A program made the translations under genes and the position numbers. A DNA stretch of 64,000 bases from Tribonema minus (taxonomy: Eukaryota; Sar; Xanthophyceae; Tribonematales; Tribonemataceae): positions 62,001 through 126,000 of the forward strand of contig JAFCMP010000086.1 of NCBI GenBank assembly GCA_017506865.1, written 5' to 3'. How positions within the stretch are numbered: position 1 is the first letter of the stretch; every line of letters starts with the position of its first letter. Below are positions 1 through 12,035 of the stretch, one piece after another. A model generated the notes under the pieces. That model ran no database searches. It had not been told where the DNA came from and saw only the letters and a list, made by a program, of their open reading frames with translations.

Positions 1-170
1 CTCCATCAAAACAGACACGGCAATCACAAAAGCCAGCGCCGGTGGCAGCACGGCCTGCGCTGCTTCTCACGCGACGAACATGGTTCGGCCATCAGTTGCT
101 CCGCGAGGGGGCGGGGAGGGGGACACAGGGGGGTCCAGGGGGCATGGCAGGGGGGGGGGTCTCAAGGCAG

Positions 171-2895
171 TACATGCTGCGGCACTGGACGAAATTGCTC
201 CAAAGGAGACGGGGCGGCAGGCGGCAATTGACAAGAGGCGAACCGTGGGCGCGGCTATGCATGGCGCTGCCAGGGTAAGTGGTGGATGCACATGTGCTGT
301 ATATGTTTCTGGTTTTGTTCCTTCTTACATCTCAAAAATTCAAGGAAAGAGATTGCCTATGAGCGTCTGGCCTAGTGCGAATTAGCTGCAGCAGTTGAGA
401 ACTGAGCAGTTGAGAGCATGGCGTGAGGCTATCAGGCATTTGGGCCATCACGAGATGGCGGTAGATGTACAGCAGTGCTTTGGCCTTTGTTGAGCCACCT
501 GTCACTGTCTATTCGCGGTTGCACATCAAAGGTCAGGCGAACCCTACCACAAGTAACTTCCGGCTGCCTTCCTGAGTGCAGTTCGGATTTTTTGTAATTG
601 CCAGTCAGAGGCTCACTATTGAAGTTATACCCTTTTTTGTTGGCATGCGCTCTGGGAACAAGTCATGTAGGGGTATTGAGGGGAGGGGGTAGGGGTCACT
701 AGACCATTCAGCATGATGCGACGTACATGTGATGATTTCACCGCAGTGACGTCGAAGCGCAGGCGTCGATGGCTCATGTGTACATACATACACCAGCGTG
801 TTTGTTACAAGACCGCAGGTGCAAATGGCACTGGCGGCTGCTGGTGCTGCTGATTTAACGCCGATGATATGTCACTCAGAACAGTGTACTCAACAGTACT
901 CTGTACCATTGCTGAGTACACACTTGCACTGTGCTGCATCTCAATGCTGCTGTGACGCACTAAATGTCCTTAGTAAGCGTTCTCGGCAGGGTTTGTGCAG
1001 GTGACAGGTGACACCACATTCTACTGAATTTTCCCGCAGTGAAGGAACAGCCTGCACCATACACTTGCTCCATTGGTGGTAGGCTCTTGAAGCATCCGCC
1101 ACTTTTTTCTTGTTAACGTCGGAGCAGATGAAGTTCATGGTGAGGCAAACCCCAGAGAAGACCACCACCATGACTGGTGTGTGCCCATTTTGTGCAGTTG
1201 CAGCGCGTAGCTGCAGCCGCAGATATGCTTGTCAACATTCTTGTTGACTCTGTTGACGATACTGTTTGGAGCAAAAGCTACTACTGGTTGCTATAAGCCG
1301 CTTATAATAAGCGTCAACTTTTTCGTGTCAGACTGGTCATCAGGTACTGCTCGGCCACATGTTGCGCGTTTGACCGCAATAATGTCTTGCCTCACTGCTT
1401 GTGCAGGAGCGCGAGTTTCAGAGGGATGGCTTGGATTTGCCAGAGCAGGACACCATGGGAGGGGGCGGAGCTGATGACTTTAACAGGTATGATTGCATGT
1501 ACTTCAAACTTGAAGTAGCTATCATACTATACAGGTTTTGCTTCATATGTGCAACTGGTTTGCGGATGTATTGAGATCCATTCGTTCACCGCTGCCGTCT
1601 ATAGTTTGTTGTGAATTTAGGGCTGGGGCGCGCTTGTCAGTCAGCTCCTTGTCTGGTAAGAAGTCGACCACTTGCTTCGTAACCACTATAGCTATATCTG
1701 TGGGGGAAGAATTCGCCACGGTACGGCAGTTGCATATGCGGAGGCCTAGTAATCCAGGGATTAGCGCCTGCATGGGGGGTAGGGGGGTGGGGGTGGAGGC
1801 GGGGGCAAAGGGGATCAGGCCAGGTCATGACTCATGACCTGTGCCATGAGTCATGACCTGTGCCACAGTGTGCGCCAGGGCTAGCTTAGGGTTAGTCTAA
1901 CCCTAACCCTTAAGGGTTAAAGGTTAGGGTTAGGGTTAGGGTTAGGCAATAACAATTGTGCTTAGGGTTACCAAGCAACACGCTGCAAAGCTGTGAATCT
2001 CAGCGGTTGTTTAGAAAATTGTTTGATGGGTATGGGTTTGCACTCTCCAGATGGCACTCCATCTTAATCTTATGTTTGGTTGAAAAGCGCTTGGCGGTTA
2101 GTGGTGGTGTTCCTGTCTGCTCACCTCACATTTGAACCGCTGTGTTGTGAGGTTGCAGTCTCCCAAGTACATTTGGAAAGCAAGGGTGCAACTAGGCGCA
2201 AACCTCGACCAGCATATTCTTTCGCCGATGCAACGATGCAGCCCCCTTCCGCTTGAGTCAATGCACAGGGGTTAGGGTTAGGGTTAGGGTTAGGTTAGCC
2301 GCCGACACACCACAATGCCACGGTAGTATCTTAACCCATGCTTTGTTGTGTTTTTGTCCCACCGCTCTGCTGTCTGCAGCACGTGCCTTTCGCATCTCAT
2401 CTATCCATCAACAAGTGTGGAGGATAAGCCATTGCTAAAGTGGTAGTCTAAACCACCTGTGCTGAGTGGTGTGTGAGATACTTGTGCACCTTCCGTACTC
2501 GCCACAAGTCAAAACAGGAGTCATCCCATTCTGCTTATCAGTTCCCCTCAGCACGTGTCATTCACCCTGCATATGTGTGCACAACTACTGGTGGCGCGTG
2601 CAAGGTGACACATTTGGTGAGCCATGACGGATGTGCTTGGGGCAAACATGTGCTCATCATCACTTCCTTTGCCATAAACACTTGTTTTACCAATGCTGAT
2701 GCTGAGCACTGCTTGCACCCTTGACACAGACAAGTCGCACGATCGAGGGAGCAGCAGAGCAGGAAGCAGTCCGCCGCAGCAGAAAAACTGCAGGCAGCCA
2801 CTGACAAGGAGGAGGAGCGAAGGCGTGCTTTCATGGCACAAATGGGACTGTCCGCAGGGCAAAGAGTCACCATAAAGCCTCGCGGAGAGGGATAG
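171..2895 (+). CDS. Charged coiled-coil protein, C-terminal exons (5' end not resolved)
   Basis: Three exons join in phase: 171-274, 1407-1486 and 2730-2895 (TAG stop). The first opens after a CAG acceptor and closes at a GTAAGT donor; the second ends at GTATGA; the last follows TTGACACAG. The visible protein starts around HAAALDEIAPKETGRQ, continues through LDLPEQDTMGGGG, and ends in a Lys/Glu/Arg-rich helix (KEEERRRAF) followed by a short basic tail (RVTIKPRGEG). About 116 residues are visible; any upstream part lies left of 171, where I could not place exons. The pattern resembles small conserved nuclear coiled-coil proteins of eukaryotes, but I do not recognise the family by name. The 1.2 kb last intron holds two interstitial telomeric arrays. 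The phase agreement at both junctions (0/0 and 2/1) is the main evidence that this is a gene. Confidence 0.6.
1893..1946. repeat. Interstitial telomeric repeats, head-to-head
   Basis: CCCTAA units run directly into TTAGGG units through a short TTAAGGGTTAAAGG junction, so the two telomeric strands face each other. The array lies in the last intron of the first gene. Confidence 0.9.
2268..2298 (+). repeat. Interstitial TTAGGG array
   Basis: Four to five TTAGGG units lie in the same intron as the head-to-head array about 320 bp upstream. Confidence 0.9.
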
Positions 2896-3435
2896 GGGGG
2901 GAACGGGGGAGGGGAGGGCGGGGGTGAGGCTGCTTATGCAGTGCTCGTTCAATGCACACGTGTGCTCCTCAGGTGGCTGCAAAAGGATACACACGCTGCA
3001 CGCTGTGCATGCTGCGATTGCTGTCTCCTCATTGCAACAAGGATGTCTGCTGTTGCCTTTGTGAACCGGTGCTTTTGTGTGTCTCATATTCGCATGGTCA
3101 CAGAGCGATGCTGCCTGAGGCGAAGGCGCTTGTGGTGGTAGGCACAACTTGCAACATGTTTGAGACGGGTGTTTGTGTGCATGCGCCCATCCGGCTCTGA
3201 ATGGAGTGAATGTGGATGTCAATTACTCATGTGTCCTCTCTTGACTGATTTCATGTGGCTTGCATGTCCTTTCATGCCCGGCAGTGCATGCAGTGCTCGT
3301 TGTGGTGACATGTGCATTGTGTGTGATGTTGCCTGGCGCAGTTGCATGGGTTAAAGTTAGGGTTGGGGCAATGTGCACACACATCCGTCTGCATACAGCG
3401 TTGTATGCGCGCATGCAAAAGCACCTCACTCGTGA
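2896..3435. other. Spacer without recognisable gene
   Basis: The stretch between the first gene and an unplaced minus-strand ORF holds only short open frames on both strands. A G-rich run lies at about 2890-2930. I see no domain, splice-phase chain or RNA gene. Confidence 0.4.
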
Positions 3436-3798
3436 TCAGAGAGGGCACCGCAGCCGGTTAGTGCAGCGGTCCAACTGCACAAGCATCCAGCAATGGTAGA
3501 ATGACAAACAACAATGCCATTTAGTGACTGCCTGAATGTCACTGAGGGCTAGGCAAATGCCATACAGTCTGTGTATATGGTGCAGCGCAGATCTCAGCTG
3601 CTCATTGTCACAAACCCGTTTCTTGGGAAGCGTAGACATCGCAAACTGTCGGGCCAAGCCCTCTTGATCGCGTTTTGCCGTCAGGTTGCCGCTCTTGGTC
3701 AGTTCACCGCCGACTACACAGCGCAGGCTGTTGAACTTGTGGCCCCCGGCCTCCAGCTTCAAGTTGTAGGAGGCAGCAGCGCATATGCTCCTCATCAT
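3436..3798 (-). CDS. Unrecognised ORF with coding-like first part
   Basis: The frame stays open for about 120 codons on the minus strand. Its first 80 codons look coding: they include ERMMRSICAAASYNLKLEAG and a basic segment (PKKRVCDNEQ), with mixed polar and hydrophobic residues and GC-rich third positions. The tail after about codon 85 loses this character, so the true end may be a splice donor. No conserved domain is apparent. It could be a downstream exon of a minus-strand gene, a transposon remnant or chance. It lies just beyond the stop codon of the ankyrin gene on the same strand, about 140 bp away. Confidence 0.3.
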   Translation of the reverse strand: MMRSICAAASYNLKLEAGGHKFNSLRCVVGGELTKSGNLTAKRDQEGLARQFAMSTLPKKRVCDNEQLRSALHHIHRLYGICLALSDIQAVTKWHCCLSFYHCWMLVQLDRCTNRLRCPL

Positions 3799-3936
3799 CC
3801 TCTCAGGCGCAATGATGCCGTGGTCACTGTTGAAGTGGTATGAAGCTGCATATGTTTGTCCACAGCGCTTTCAGACGACGTGGTCTTTCAATTGTTGACA
3901 AGAGTCAGAGTCTGAGTCTCCATCAGCCATCTCATG

Positions 3937-6900
3937 TCACGATGTGATGTCATTGAACAAGTCCCATGGAGTCCTGTCCTCTGCATTGGGTAGCCCTGCC
4001 TCAGCTCCTATGGTTTGCAGATACTCCAAGCATGCAACATGGTTGAAGCGCGCTGCCCTGTGTGCGGGAGACTCGTCATGGCAGTCCTGCAAGCACCCAG
4101 AGAGTAAGCAGTGCGTCAGTTCACCAGCATGTATGTGGTCAACGGTACGGTACAATGTTGGTGACACAAACTGCTCCAAATCCTATGTGCTGATGGCTGC
4201 CAACGGGGCTTTGATGAAAGAAACAGTGGCACTTACAAGCTGAACAAAACATTGATGCAGGAGTTGGCTGGAGCAGCTACATAGCTGCCATTCGTACCAA
4301 TGAGCACCTGCAACGCACAATGGCACAACATGCTGCTGCAGCGAGCAGGCACGAAGGGCTACAAAGCGATAAACAGTATGCACAACAGGGGCTTGGGTGT
4401 AGGGGTAGGAAAGACCACAGCAGACCTTCCAGCAACACGTGCGCGTTCACTGCTCAAACTTCTTTCGCATACAATCGGAAAGCATCACTTTGGTGGCTTC
4501 ATGCATGGAAACAACAACGATTTCAAGTGAAGTAGGGTGGTGACTCACCAGTGCGCCCATATCCGCTCCCAGCGCGTGCAGACACTGCAGGGCCTGAGAT
4601 TGCAGCACACCACACCGCACACGGGATAAAGAGGATCATGTCATGCAACAACCAGACCAAAATAGTGCACTCACTGCATATGCCCATGATAGCGGAACAG
4701 TAAAATTTCTGTAATCGTTCGCTGTTGCAATACGATTTAGTGCATCACAGTAGTGCATTCGCCTACTTTCAGTCCGCACCTGCAAATGTTCATGAGTGGA
4801 GTTACCGTAAGGCACCTTGATATGTCTTTGCTCTGAAGCAGATGCGCAAACATAACCGTAACCTCAAACCTAAGGGAACAGCCCCAGATCACATGAGATG
4901 CTTCCTGTTTACTCTCACTGCATCGTGCTCAACATCATGTTGTTGATGCAACGGCCATGGTCATTTGCAGGCCACTTGTCATGTATACCATACGCACCTC
5001 AAGGTGGCCCTGCTGTGCAGCCACGTGTGCTGGCGTGGAGCCAGTGGAGCACTTTATGCTCACACATGCACCCCCTCCTCCTCCTGCACTGTCGATGACT
5101 CTGAGGGCTCCTGTTGCATTGGAGGACGCTGCCATGTGCGCCGGGGCCATGCCTGATTGTCACCATCGGATGCAGTGCACAAAGTCTGCGATTACTGGAC
5201 GTTTTTTGGATGATGGAAGCCATAGAATTGACATACGTACATGCCTGCACTGTTGCGACTTGTGCGCATGCACTCAGCCAGTTGATTCGACTCATTTCGG
5301 CCTAAACTTATGTGCCTGCCATCTGCAGCTGCCCTGATGGCTGGTACAATATATTGTGGATATGTGCTTATAGCGGCATGCATGCATGGTGTGCACGGTC
5401 AGCAGCTAGGCTGTACATTGCATCATGCAGCTTTTCTTTGTGATGCATATGTTCTCATTGGGTAACTTAGGTTGCCCAACCCTTGCTTTAAGTACGAAAG
5501 GCGCTAGGTCTGTGTGCGTGTGAGGCTTTATCCAAATGGCTCAGGGCAGCGCCGGAAGTGATGGGGCAGGAACGGCAAGAGACTAGCATTGCAAAGCCTT
5601 GACCCTGCTCCTGCAGTGTGATCTCAGCACCAGATGATCCTTCAACCTTCAACACAACAGCACCACATTTGTGCAGAAAATGTAGTACTTGACTCAGTTA
5701 CCGGCACGGCCAGCAATGGCGAGGTTGGCACCACTGTCTTGAAGAAGCAGCAGCACTTCCCCATGGTCACGAGCGGCAGCAGAGTGCATTGGTGTCCAGC
5801 CCTGCATGCACAAAATTGAATTCATGTCAGCCCTCTGAGACAACGCTCAGGAAGAACAAAGCACTCAGAGACATACTCGGGACGCATTCAAAAACGTACA
5901 TGGGGTTTGAGCCCTCAATGAAAGAACGCGCCAGGACACGATTATATACAGTAGTTGCAAGTATGCCGCCTCACTCATATAAACAGTAGTTGCATGTATG
6001 CCGCCTCGCTTCAGCATCAGCACATCACTTTGAGACGGTGTGTGCTGCAGCTCAGCAAAAGAATCTGGCTCTGAGCTCACATTATAACTCTATGAGGGGC
6101 AGCAGATCAAGTAGGTGTGATGAGAACATGTACAAGACAACGTGTAGACAGCCGATGCCACGTTGCATAGCATGGCGTTTTTGTGTGTACAGTGCTGTAT
6201 CGTCTTACCCTATCTATGCTGCAGTCATGGACACATCGCATTCAGTCGCAGTATTACGACAAGCTTGAATGAAATGTCACCCAAGTCTGCGCCAAGGTCG
6301 GCTGCATTCCTTCAGTGTCGTATGTCTAGGGTTGGCGAAGTGCGTATATTTGGATTTTACATACCCCTATATATACGTACTTTTGGCGTATAATACGTAT
6401 ATACTGCGTACATTAGCGTATCTGACAAAGCCAAATCTCGCTACGGCGCTTTCCCGTCTTTGGATTTCTCTGAAACCAGGTGCATTCGAACGGGCTCAGG
6501 CTGCTGATTACAGACGTGCAGACACTAGAAATAATTGCCTTCATAAAGTGATATCAGAGCAACACTTGAAGTATGGGATTTTCTTGAAGTTGGCCGAAAT
6601 GCCAAAAGAAGCTTGGTTACGGCCTGAGTGTGCCGACCGCATGGTGCCGCTGAAAAGCCGCACCTCGCCAGGGGGCAGCCTGTGCTCTGTCAGCATGAGC
6701 AGCGACTCCTTCCCTTCGTCCTCTTCCACATCACCGATAGAACAAGCCGTGAAGGCTCGTGCAGGCTCTGCTGGCGAAGTGCGAAGCTGCCTGAGCCACT
6801 GAATTGTCAAGTTCAGGCTGTGCAGGCGCCTTGTGTGGCTTAAGACCACCGCTCAGCCCTGCCTTTCCGCTTCTGGCCCCAAGATAGCCCTAGCCACCTT

Positions 6901-7887
6901 ACCCTTGGCATGCGCTGGGCCACGGGCGACACTCGTGAGCACCACAGCGGTGCAAAAGCGTATACGCGAATATACGCCCCGTTTCGGCGTCTACGCGTAT
7001 ATATACGCGTATATACCAATATACCGTATATATACTATCTACGCATGTGCCAACCCTACGTATGTATGTACTGCACTCTTGAAGCTGAACACTTGGTCAA
7101 GCGGTGAGGTAGATGAAGCCGTCAGAGAGCGCTTGTTCCAACAAGTTCAGCTCGCAGTAAGTGTATTGGCCTTCATCACCTTGTTGTTGGGCTTGGTGGC
7201 ATCAGCGCCGCTTTTGAGCAGCTCCTGCACCAGCGTGCAGTGCCCCAAGAATGCCGCAATGTTGAGCGCTGTATCACCTCTGCACATATGAAAAGCAAAC
7301 ATTCAATGGAGATTCCAACAGTCATTCCTCAGCCTTGCAGTAAATTCATCCATTGACATCAATGTACTCTTAACCATGCATCCAATGCCGCAGCTCAACA
7401 GAGGAAGTCGGCAGATATGTAGCAATTTTCAAAGCCATGTTGCTGCTCTGGCATACATGTCAACAGGACTACTCAACAACTCTCAATAGTCTAGATCCAT
7501 TGCAAAGTAGAAGCAATTCCACTGGACAATGTTGCAATCACGCCAGCATGTGGAGCGACAAAACCACTGCACAGTCGCCAGGGATGAGAAGTTTGTGTCG
7601 GCGTGCTTCCTTTGTCAAGTTCAACTTCAAATTCAAGCATGTGTGCATGTTTCTCAGGAGATTGCATGCATCATGCACCTTTGTGCTTCAGCTTGCGTGT
7701 CTGAAGCCTTGCTGACACCGTATGTCAAACCATGTGTGCAACATGGTATTTGCATGACCTCATGTGGCACATCTGCTTTGATGCTCACTTGAGACTAAGG
7801 TTAAGGTTAGGGTCAGGGTTGTGTCTTTACCTGTCATCGACCATGTCTGCGTGCACCTTGGCCTCATTGAGAAACATGCGCACGCCC
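3937..7887 (-). CDS. Ankyrin-repeat protein (5' end uncertain)
   Basis: Six minus-strand exons join in phase: 7831-7887, 7180-7279, 5702-5801, 4998-5152, 4549-4593 and 3937-4086 (TGA stop). Together they encode about 201 residues of ankyrin repeats. Typical segments are GDTALNIAAFLGH, GWTPMHSAAARDHGEVLLLL, STPAHVAAQQGHLE and ESPAHRAARFNHVACLEYL, each with the TPxH/AA-G-H core and a GAD/GAN turn. Two exons are exactly 100 bp, close to one 33-residue repeat each. Ankyrin repeats mediate protein binding; no catalytic domain is attached. Exon 4998-5152 contains a second, degenerate repeat start (MAPAHMAASS) joined by a poly-Gly linker, which looks like an exonised duplication. Upstream, an open frame at about 8578-8944 (IHKCARAGDIRYM) and a mini-exon near 8053 may belong to the gene, but I could not close the phases. 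Confidence 0.75.
5947..6009. repeat. Tandem duplication, about 30 bp unit
   Basis: The unit containing ACAGTAGTTGCAAGTATGCC is repeated twice with small differences in an ankyrin-gene intron. Confidence 0.7.
6327..7058. mobile_element. Candidate non-autonomous DNA transposon (MITE-like)
   Basis: The left end reads TAGGGTTGGC followed four bases later by GCGTA. The right end, read on the other strand, begins with the same TAGGGTTGGC and has GCGTA at the same spacing. Both ends continue inward into TATACG-rich DNA. The flanks carry matching CGTATGT, at 6319-6325 and 7059-7065, which would fit a 7-bp target-site duplication with one extra base on the left. The interior (about 6430-6955) has no transposase. 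It holds a minus-strand open frame of about 100 codons (6541-6849) that may be captured DNA. The element sits in an ankyrin-gene intron. Superfamily is not assigned; 7-8 bp duplications would suit hAT-like elements. Confidence 0.45.
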
Positions 7888-8577
7888 CTGGCAGCAGCAA
7901 CATCCAATGCAGCAAAGCGGCATCAACCACAACACTCAGGTCGGCCAATGCGCTTTCCCAGCCAGATTGCAGCCATCACTTCTGAGATTTTGGGTTTAAG
8001 GTCTGACTGTAACAGGGTATTGGTTCTCGTCCCAAGCATGTGCCATTGATACCAAGGCTGCACCAGCAGCATTTCCGGCCAGCTCTCTTCATCATGTGAG
8101 TGTGCTGGTGCCAACTGTTGCGAACCTTTCCGGGTTAACCGCTGGGAAAGCGTTAGCGTACTTTGAAGTGTATGATGACAGACTCTGCTGCAATGTGTTA
8201 CAGTGTGTTGCAATGCGTTGCACAACCAGCATCTATGACGCGCCAGCAGTCATCTGGTGCAATGAAATGATGCGCTGCCACAGCTGCGAGATCACCTGAG
8301 CACATGTGACCTGCAGATGCTTGCCATCGGTGATTGCATTCACAGGTGTAAAAGTAATTGTTGAAATTTGCAGGTACCATATTCCTTCAATAGAGATGTA
8401 TATGCATGAAAGACGCAGGTTTGCATGCATAGTGTAACACGTCATACTTGAAGTACCACGTTCACACACAACAGACTGGTGAGCTTCAAAGTGTCAAGAG
8501 TTGCTGCTGCGCAATTAGCAGGCTCATGATTAAACACTCCCGTGAAGGCGCTGGCTCAGGCCTACCGTCAGCTACCT

Positions 8578-8944
8578 CAAAGAGCAAGCGTCCTTCTGCA
8601 GCCTTGCAAGCGGCAATCATGAAATTCTGCTCTGACAGGGGGATCATGTCCCTGTAGCGGCATGTCCCAACCGCCATGTACCTGATGTCACCAGCTCTTG
8701 CACATTTGTGAATGGTGGTCCAGCTCGTTGCGAATATATCAGACCCCTCCTGCTGCTTCTGAGAGAGTCGTGCCACTATCTCTTCGCGCGTTGGCTCCGT
8801 GATTGCATGATTGCTTTCGGCCGCGCTTGCTCTGCCGCAGCGTAGCATGCATCGCGAGCCAGAGTCAGACAAAATCCGCTGATTTGCAATGATCAGGTCA
8901 TGCGCACTGAGGAAGCGCAAACATTGCAAGTTTTTGATGTACAT
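8578..8944 (-). CDS. Possible 5' exon of the ankyrin gene
   Basis: An open frame starts with ATG at 8944 and runs to a possible GTAGCT donor just below 8578. It contains EEIVARLSQKQQEG and IHKCARAGDIRYMAVG. The latter resembles the start of an ankyrin helix pair. The donor phase (0) does not fit the first firmly placed ankyrin exon, so at least one linking exon is missing from the model. It could equally be an unrelated ORF. Confidence 0.35.
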
Positions 8945-9454
8945 TGTATTGCTGGTGAAGCGAATACGTGCTCTCAAAAATCGAAACACAAACAATATGA
9001 AGCAGAAGCAGTGAAGCGGCGTTGTGATCGCCACGATGTTGCGGTATTTAAGCCATAGCTCTGAAACCTTTGTCTACCTCTGTCTACTTGGACTTATGCT
9101 CAGAGCAAGTGCGAGTAATGCAAAGGTGCTGCATGGGCATAGCGCAGTGAGCAATGCACATCTCTGATGTAATGCACATCTCTGCATGAAGGTTTGCAGG
9201 CAGCACGTGTACGTGGTGAGCTGCAACTTTGCAACGAATGCCATAATGCGTCACACCCACCGCTGCGCAGGTGGGCGTCGCGTAGCGGAATTCAGTCTGC
9301 TACCGCGCATGTCGTAGCAGCGCCAGACCGGATCCAGTATACTACGTAGCACCACCAAAGTTCAAGGCAGTTACAGAAATTCAAAAACTTTCGCGCCCAG
9401 ACTTTGCGTGTGAGACGACACAGGGCTAACCGCGGTTGTTGCAACAGCTTCACG
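8945..9454. other. Spacer between divergent genes
   Basis: This stretch lies between the likely 5' end of the ankyrin gene (minus) and RNASEH2C (plus), so it probably holds promoters for both. A tandem of about 18 bp (AATGCACATCTCTG-containing) is visible at 9152-9188. I see no clear TATA box. Confidence 0.35.
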
Positions 9455-10522
9455 ATGGAGGGCAAGGAGGACGGCGTGGTGGCTCTGGGAGTAGCGGCAC
9501 AGGTGCACGGGGCAGCGCAGATACACGCTCTTCCGTGCAAGATACACGCAGGTGAGGCGGAAGTGCTGATTTGTGATGTGCTGCAAGATATCTTCGGTGC
9601 AGCTGTGAGCAACGCGTAGCGTTTGCAAACGTTTTGATCAGCGCAAGTAGAGCGCTCATACTGCCTTTTCTTGGCCCACTTCACTGCTGTGTAAGCAAAC
9701 GCTTCAGCAGAAAAGCAATCCGCGCTACTACCCAGCAGCGGCTTTTGTTAGTGGAGCTCTTTCTTATTGGCATGTTACTGGGGAGAGCAAGCTGTAACTG
9801 TTACTGCATAGCATTTGTGTCGCACCGGCTGCTGCAATACTTGCAGCGTGGCGTTGCAGATTTCGGCGCAAGATGGTCATGAAATCGGCAGACACCACCG
9901 CACGCTGATTGACTCATTCCTTGGTCACTGATGTCCACGAGCTCACAGTGTGACTCTCATATACTAATTCGCCTGATTTTCTTTTCAGATGGCCCAGCAT
10001 TGGTGTCAAGGTACTTTCTGCCAGAGGCGCACATGGACGGACAGCCAGGCGAGATGGAGGCAGACTTCAGGGGACGCAGACTCTTGTAAGTGCCAACACT
10101 GAACATGTAGAAATAGACATGTGCATCGTTTGTCAGTCACCGGCACAGCTGCATGCGACAACAAACCCTGCAGGTTGCGCAAGCTCTTGCCCTCTCAGTG
10201 CCATCCATGCCCCGGCCGTAAGATTAACTGCCACTTGCTTAACATCTCATACATATATGTGCACGTGTTCCTGTGCTGCGTGACTTGCAGAGGAAAACCG
10301 ACAAACCTGCCAGAAGGCACATGCGGCGTGGTGCTGCGCGAATCAACATGCCCGCGGCACATCAAGTCACAACTTGAGGATGAGAAGGTCTCTGCGTACT
10401 GGTCAATAGAGTCGAGCTTTTCAAATGTGACCGTGTGGGGACACGACGAGATACAGAGAGATCATGCTGTGCAGCGCGCCGTGGAGTGGATGAGCCTTGC
10501 CAACGCCGTGCATGACCCATGA
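9455..10522 (+). CDS. RNASEH2C: Ribonuclease H2 subunit C
   Basis: Three exons (9455-9551, 9989-10085, 10291-10522) join in phases 1/2 and 2/1 to a 141-residue protein, slightly shorter than the human subunit at about 164. The family core is clear: IHALPCKI, then DGPALVSRYFLP, then the FRGR motif in EADFRGRRLLG, then the conserved proline/glycine turn (NLPEGTCGVVL). The C-terminal half is divergent. RNase H2C is a non-catalytic subunit that pairs with subunit B around the catalytic A subunit and helps remove ribonucleotides and RNA:DNA hybrids in the nucleus. The start ATG at 9455 gives a short N-terminus (MEGKEDGVVALG). The final codons, stop and 3' flank are duplicated immediately downstream (10646-10795). 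Confidence 0.85.
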
Positions 10523-10795
10523 CATGGCGCGTTCTGACGCAAAGTAAAAAGTGAAAGATGTGAAAATATGAACTTGATTTTGTTTTTCAAAAGCGATGCC
10601 ATTGCCTCTTTGTCATCATGCTTTGTTGTCATGGCATTGATTCATTTGGATGAGCCTTGCCAAAGCCGTGCATGACCCGTGATATGACGTGTTCTGATGT
10701 AAAGTAAGAAGTGAAAGATGTGAAAATATGACAGTGATGTTGCTGAAGTGATGCCATTGCCTCTTTGTCATCATGCATTGCTGTCATGGCATTTT
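10487..10795 (+). repeat. Tandem duplication of the RNASEH2C 3' end
   Basis: About 150 bp from the last codons (GGATGAGCCTTGCCAA) through the stop and 3' flank (GTGAAAGATGTGAAAATATG, then GCCTCTTTGTCATCATGC) is repeated once. The original begins at 10487 and the copy at about 10646. The copy keeps the codons for WMSLA-A-HDP in diverged form. Confidence 0.85.
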
Positions 10796-12035
10796 ATCGA
10801 TGCCTGTCTCTCTGTCTGTGCCGGGTGATGTCCTTAAGGTTAGGGCTACGGTCAGTCCATCATGCAGTAGTGCTTCAAGCAGGTTTTCTGCGCTGCTCTA
10901 GTCTAGGGAACTACATGCAGATGCTTTGCAAGCCAGCCAACCATTCATTTGCGTAGAACATCAACGGCTAACCATCCCTTGTCACCTAGAGCTCTACGAT
11001 CTTTTGATTCGTTTTCTTTCCATCAGCAGTTGTTCATTTTCAGGAAGTTTCATCGAGGTCAATGGACACCGGATGCTGGCAGTGTGCCACCCACATTCGC
11101 TGAGTACATGTAGTCATACTGTCGCTCTGTGTGTAACCCTCATTTGTCATAATCCGGGTCATTGGTAAGCCAAGTGCGGCATTGAAAAACTATTGAATTG
11201 TCACACTAAAGCCATCACGAGATCACATCAGTTAGCCACTGCTATTCCAACACACACACCATTCACAAAACAAACTTTAAGTCAGAGGTTGAAGTTGGTT
11301 CAGTCCACACTTGTTGCTCTGACAGAATGGCACCAGGATGACAGCAAAGCAGTATGGTTTTTAAGCTCCAATGGACAAGCCACAGCAATACGCCTGGCAC
11401 AAGTGCCAGCGTAACACAACCGACCAGCAATGGCAGTAATTCAAACAGCGGGGACTGCAGCTGAATCATTTTGCGGATTGAGCCTCAATCACAGCCTTCT
11501 ACAACCTGACATGCTGCACACATAGTGAGATGTTGCCAAGCACACCATATGCAATGCAGTCTTGGGGTCCCGCCCGCATGTGCAGGCCGTACAGATACAG
11601 ATCTTGTCATTGCGCCTCCAGCGGCGTCCACCAGGCGACAGTGATGTGCACCGACCCAGAATATTTGCACAAAACCATGTGCACTGCGTGCTTCACTGTG
11701 CACATAGTGTACAAGACAGCTCAATGACCTGCTGCTAGCGCCAGCAGGACTGGCGATAGGGCAGTCGAAACGATGGGAGGGGGGGGGGGGGGGGTCTGTG
11801 TACTGTGGGCAGACACATGCCGATGTGCAGCCGGCAGCCCCCAGCAAAGCAATCAATATCACCCTTGTCTTAGGGTGAGCTGGCTCGATCACTACACCAT
11901 ACAGCTGCCATGGCTGGTTGCCTACGTGTTTGCATGCTCGCATCAATGTGCCAGTCAGTCATCAGAATCCACTGGCATCAATGGCTGCACAGGGTGGCCT
12001 GTCCTTACCCACAGTGTCTCCACCTCTGTGCATAG
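10796..12035. other. Spacer without recognisable gene
   Basis: No convincing exon chain is seen. The stretch holds one copy of a dispersed 51-bp repeat (10965-11015) and a G homopolymer near 11778-11794. A 150-codon minus-strand open frame covers 11485-11946 but has no recognisable domain. Confidence 0.35.
10965..11015 (+). repeat. Dispersed 51-bp repeat, copy 1
   Basis: The sequence beginning CGGCTAACCATCCCTTGTCA and ending in ATCTTTTGATTCGTTTTC recurs at 48577-48627 in the same orientation with one visible mismatch. Confidence 0.85.
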
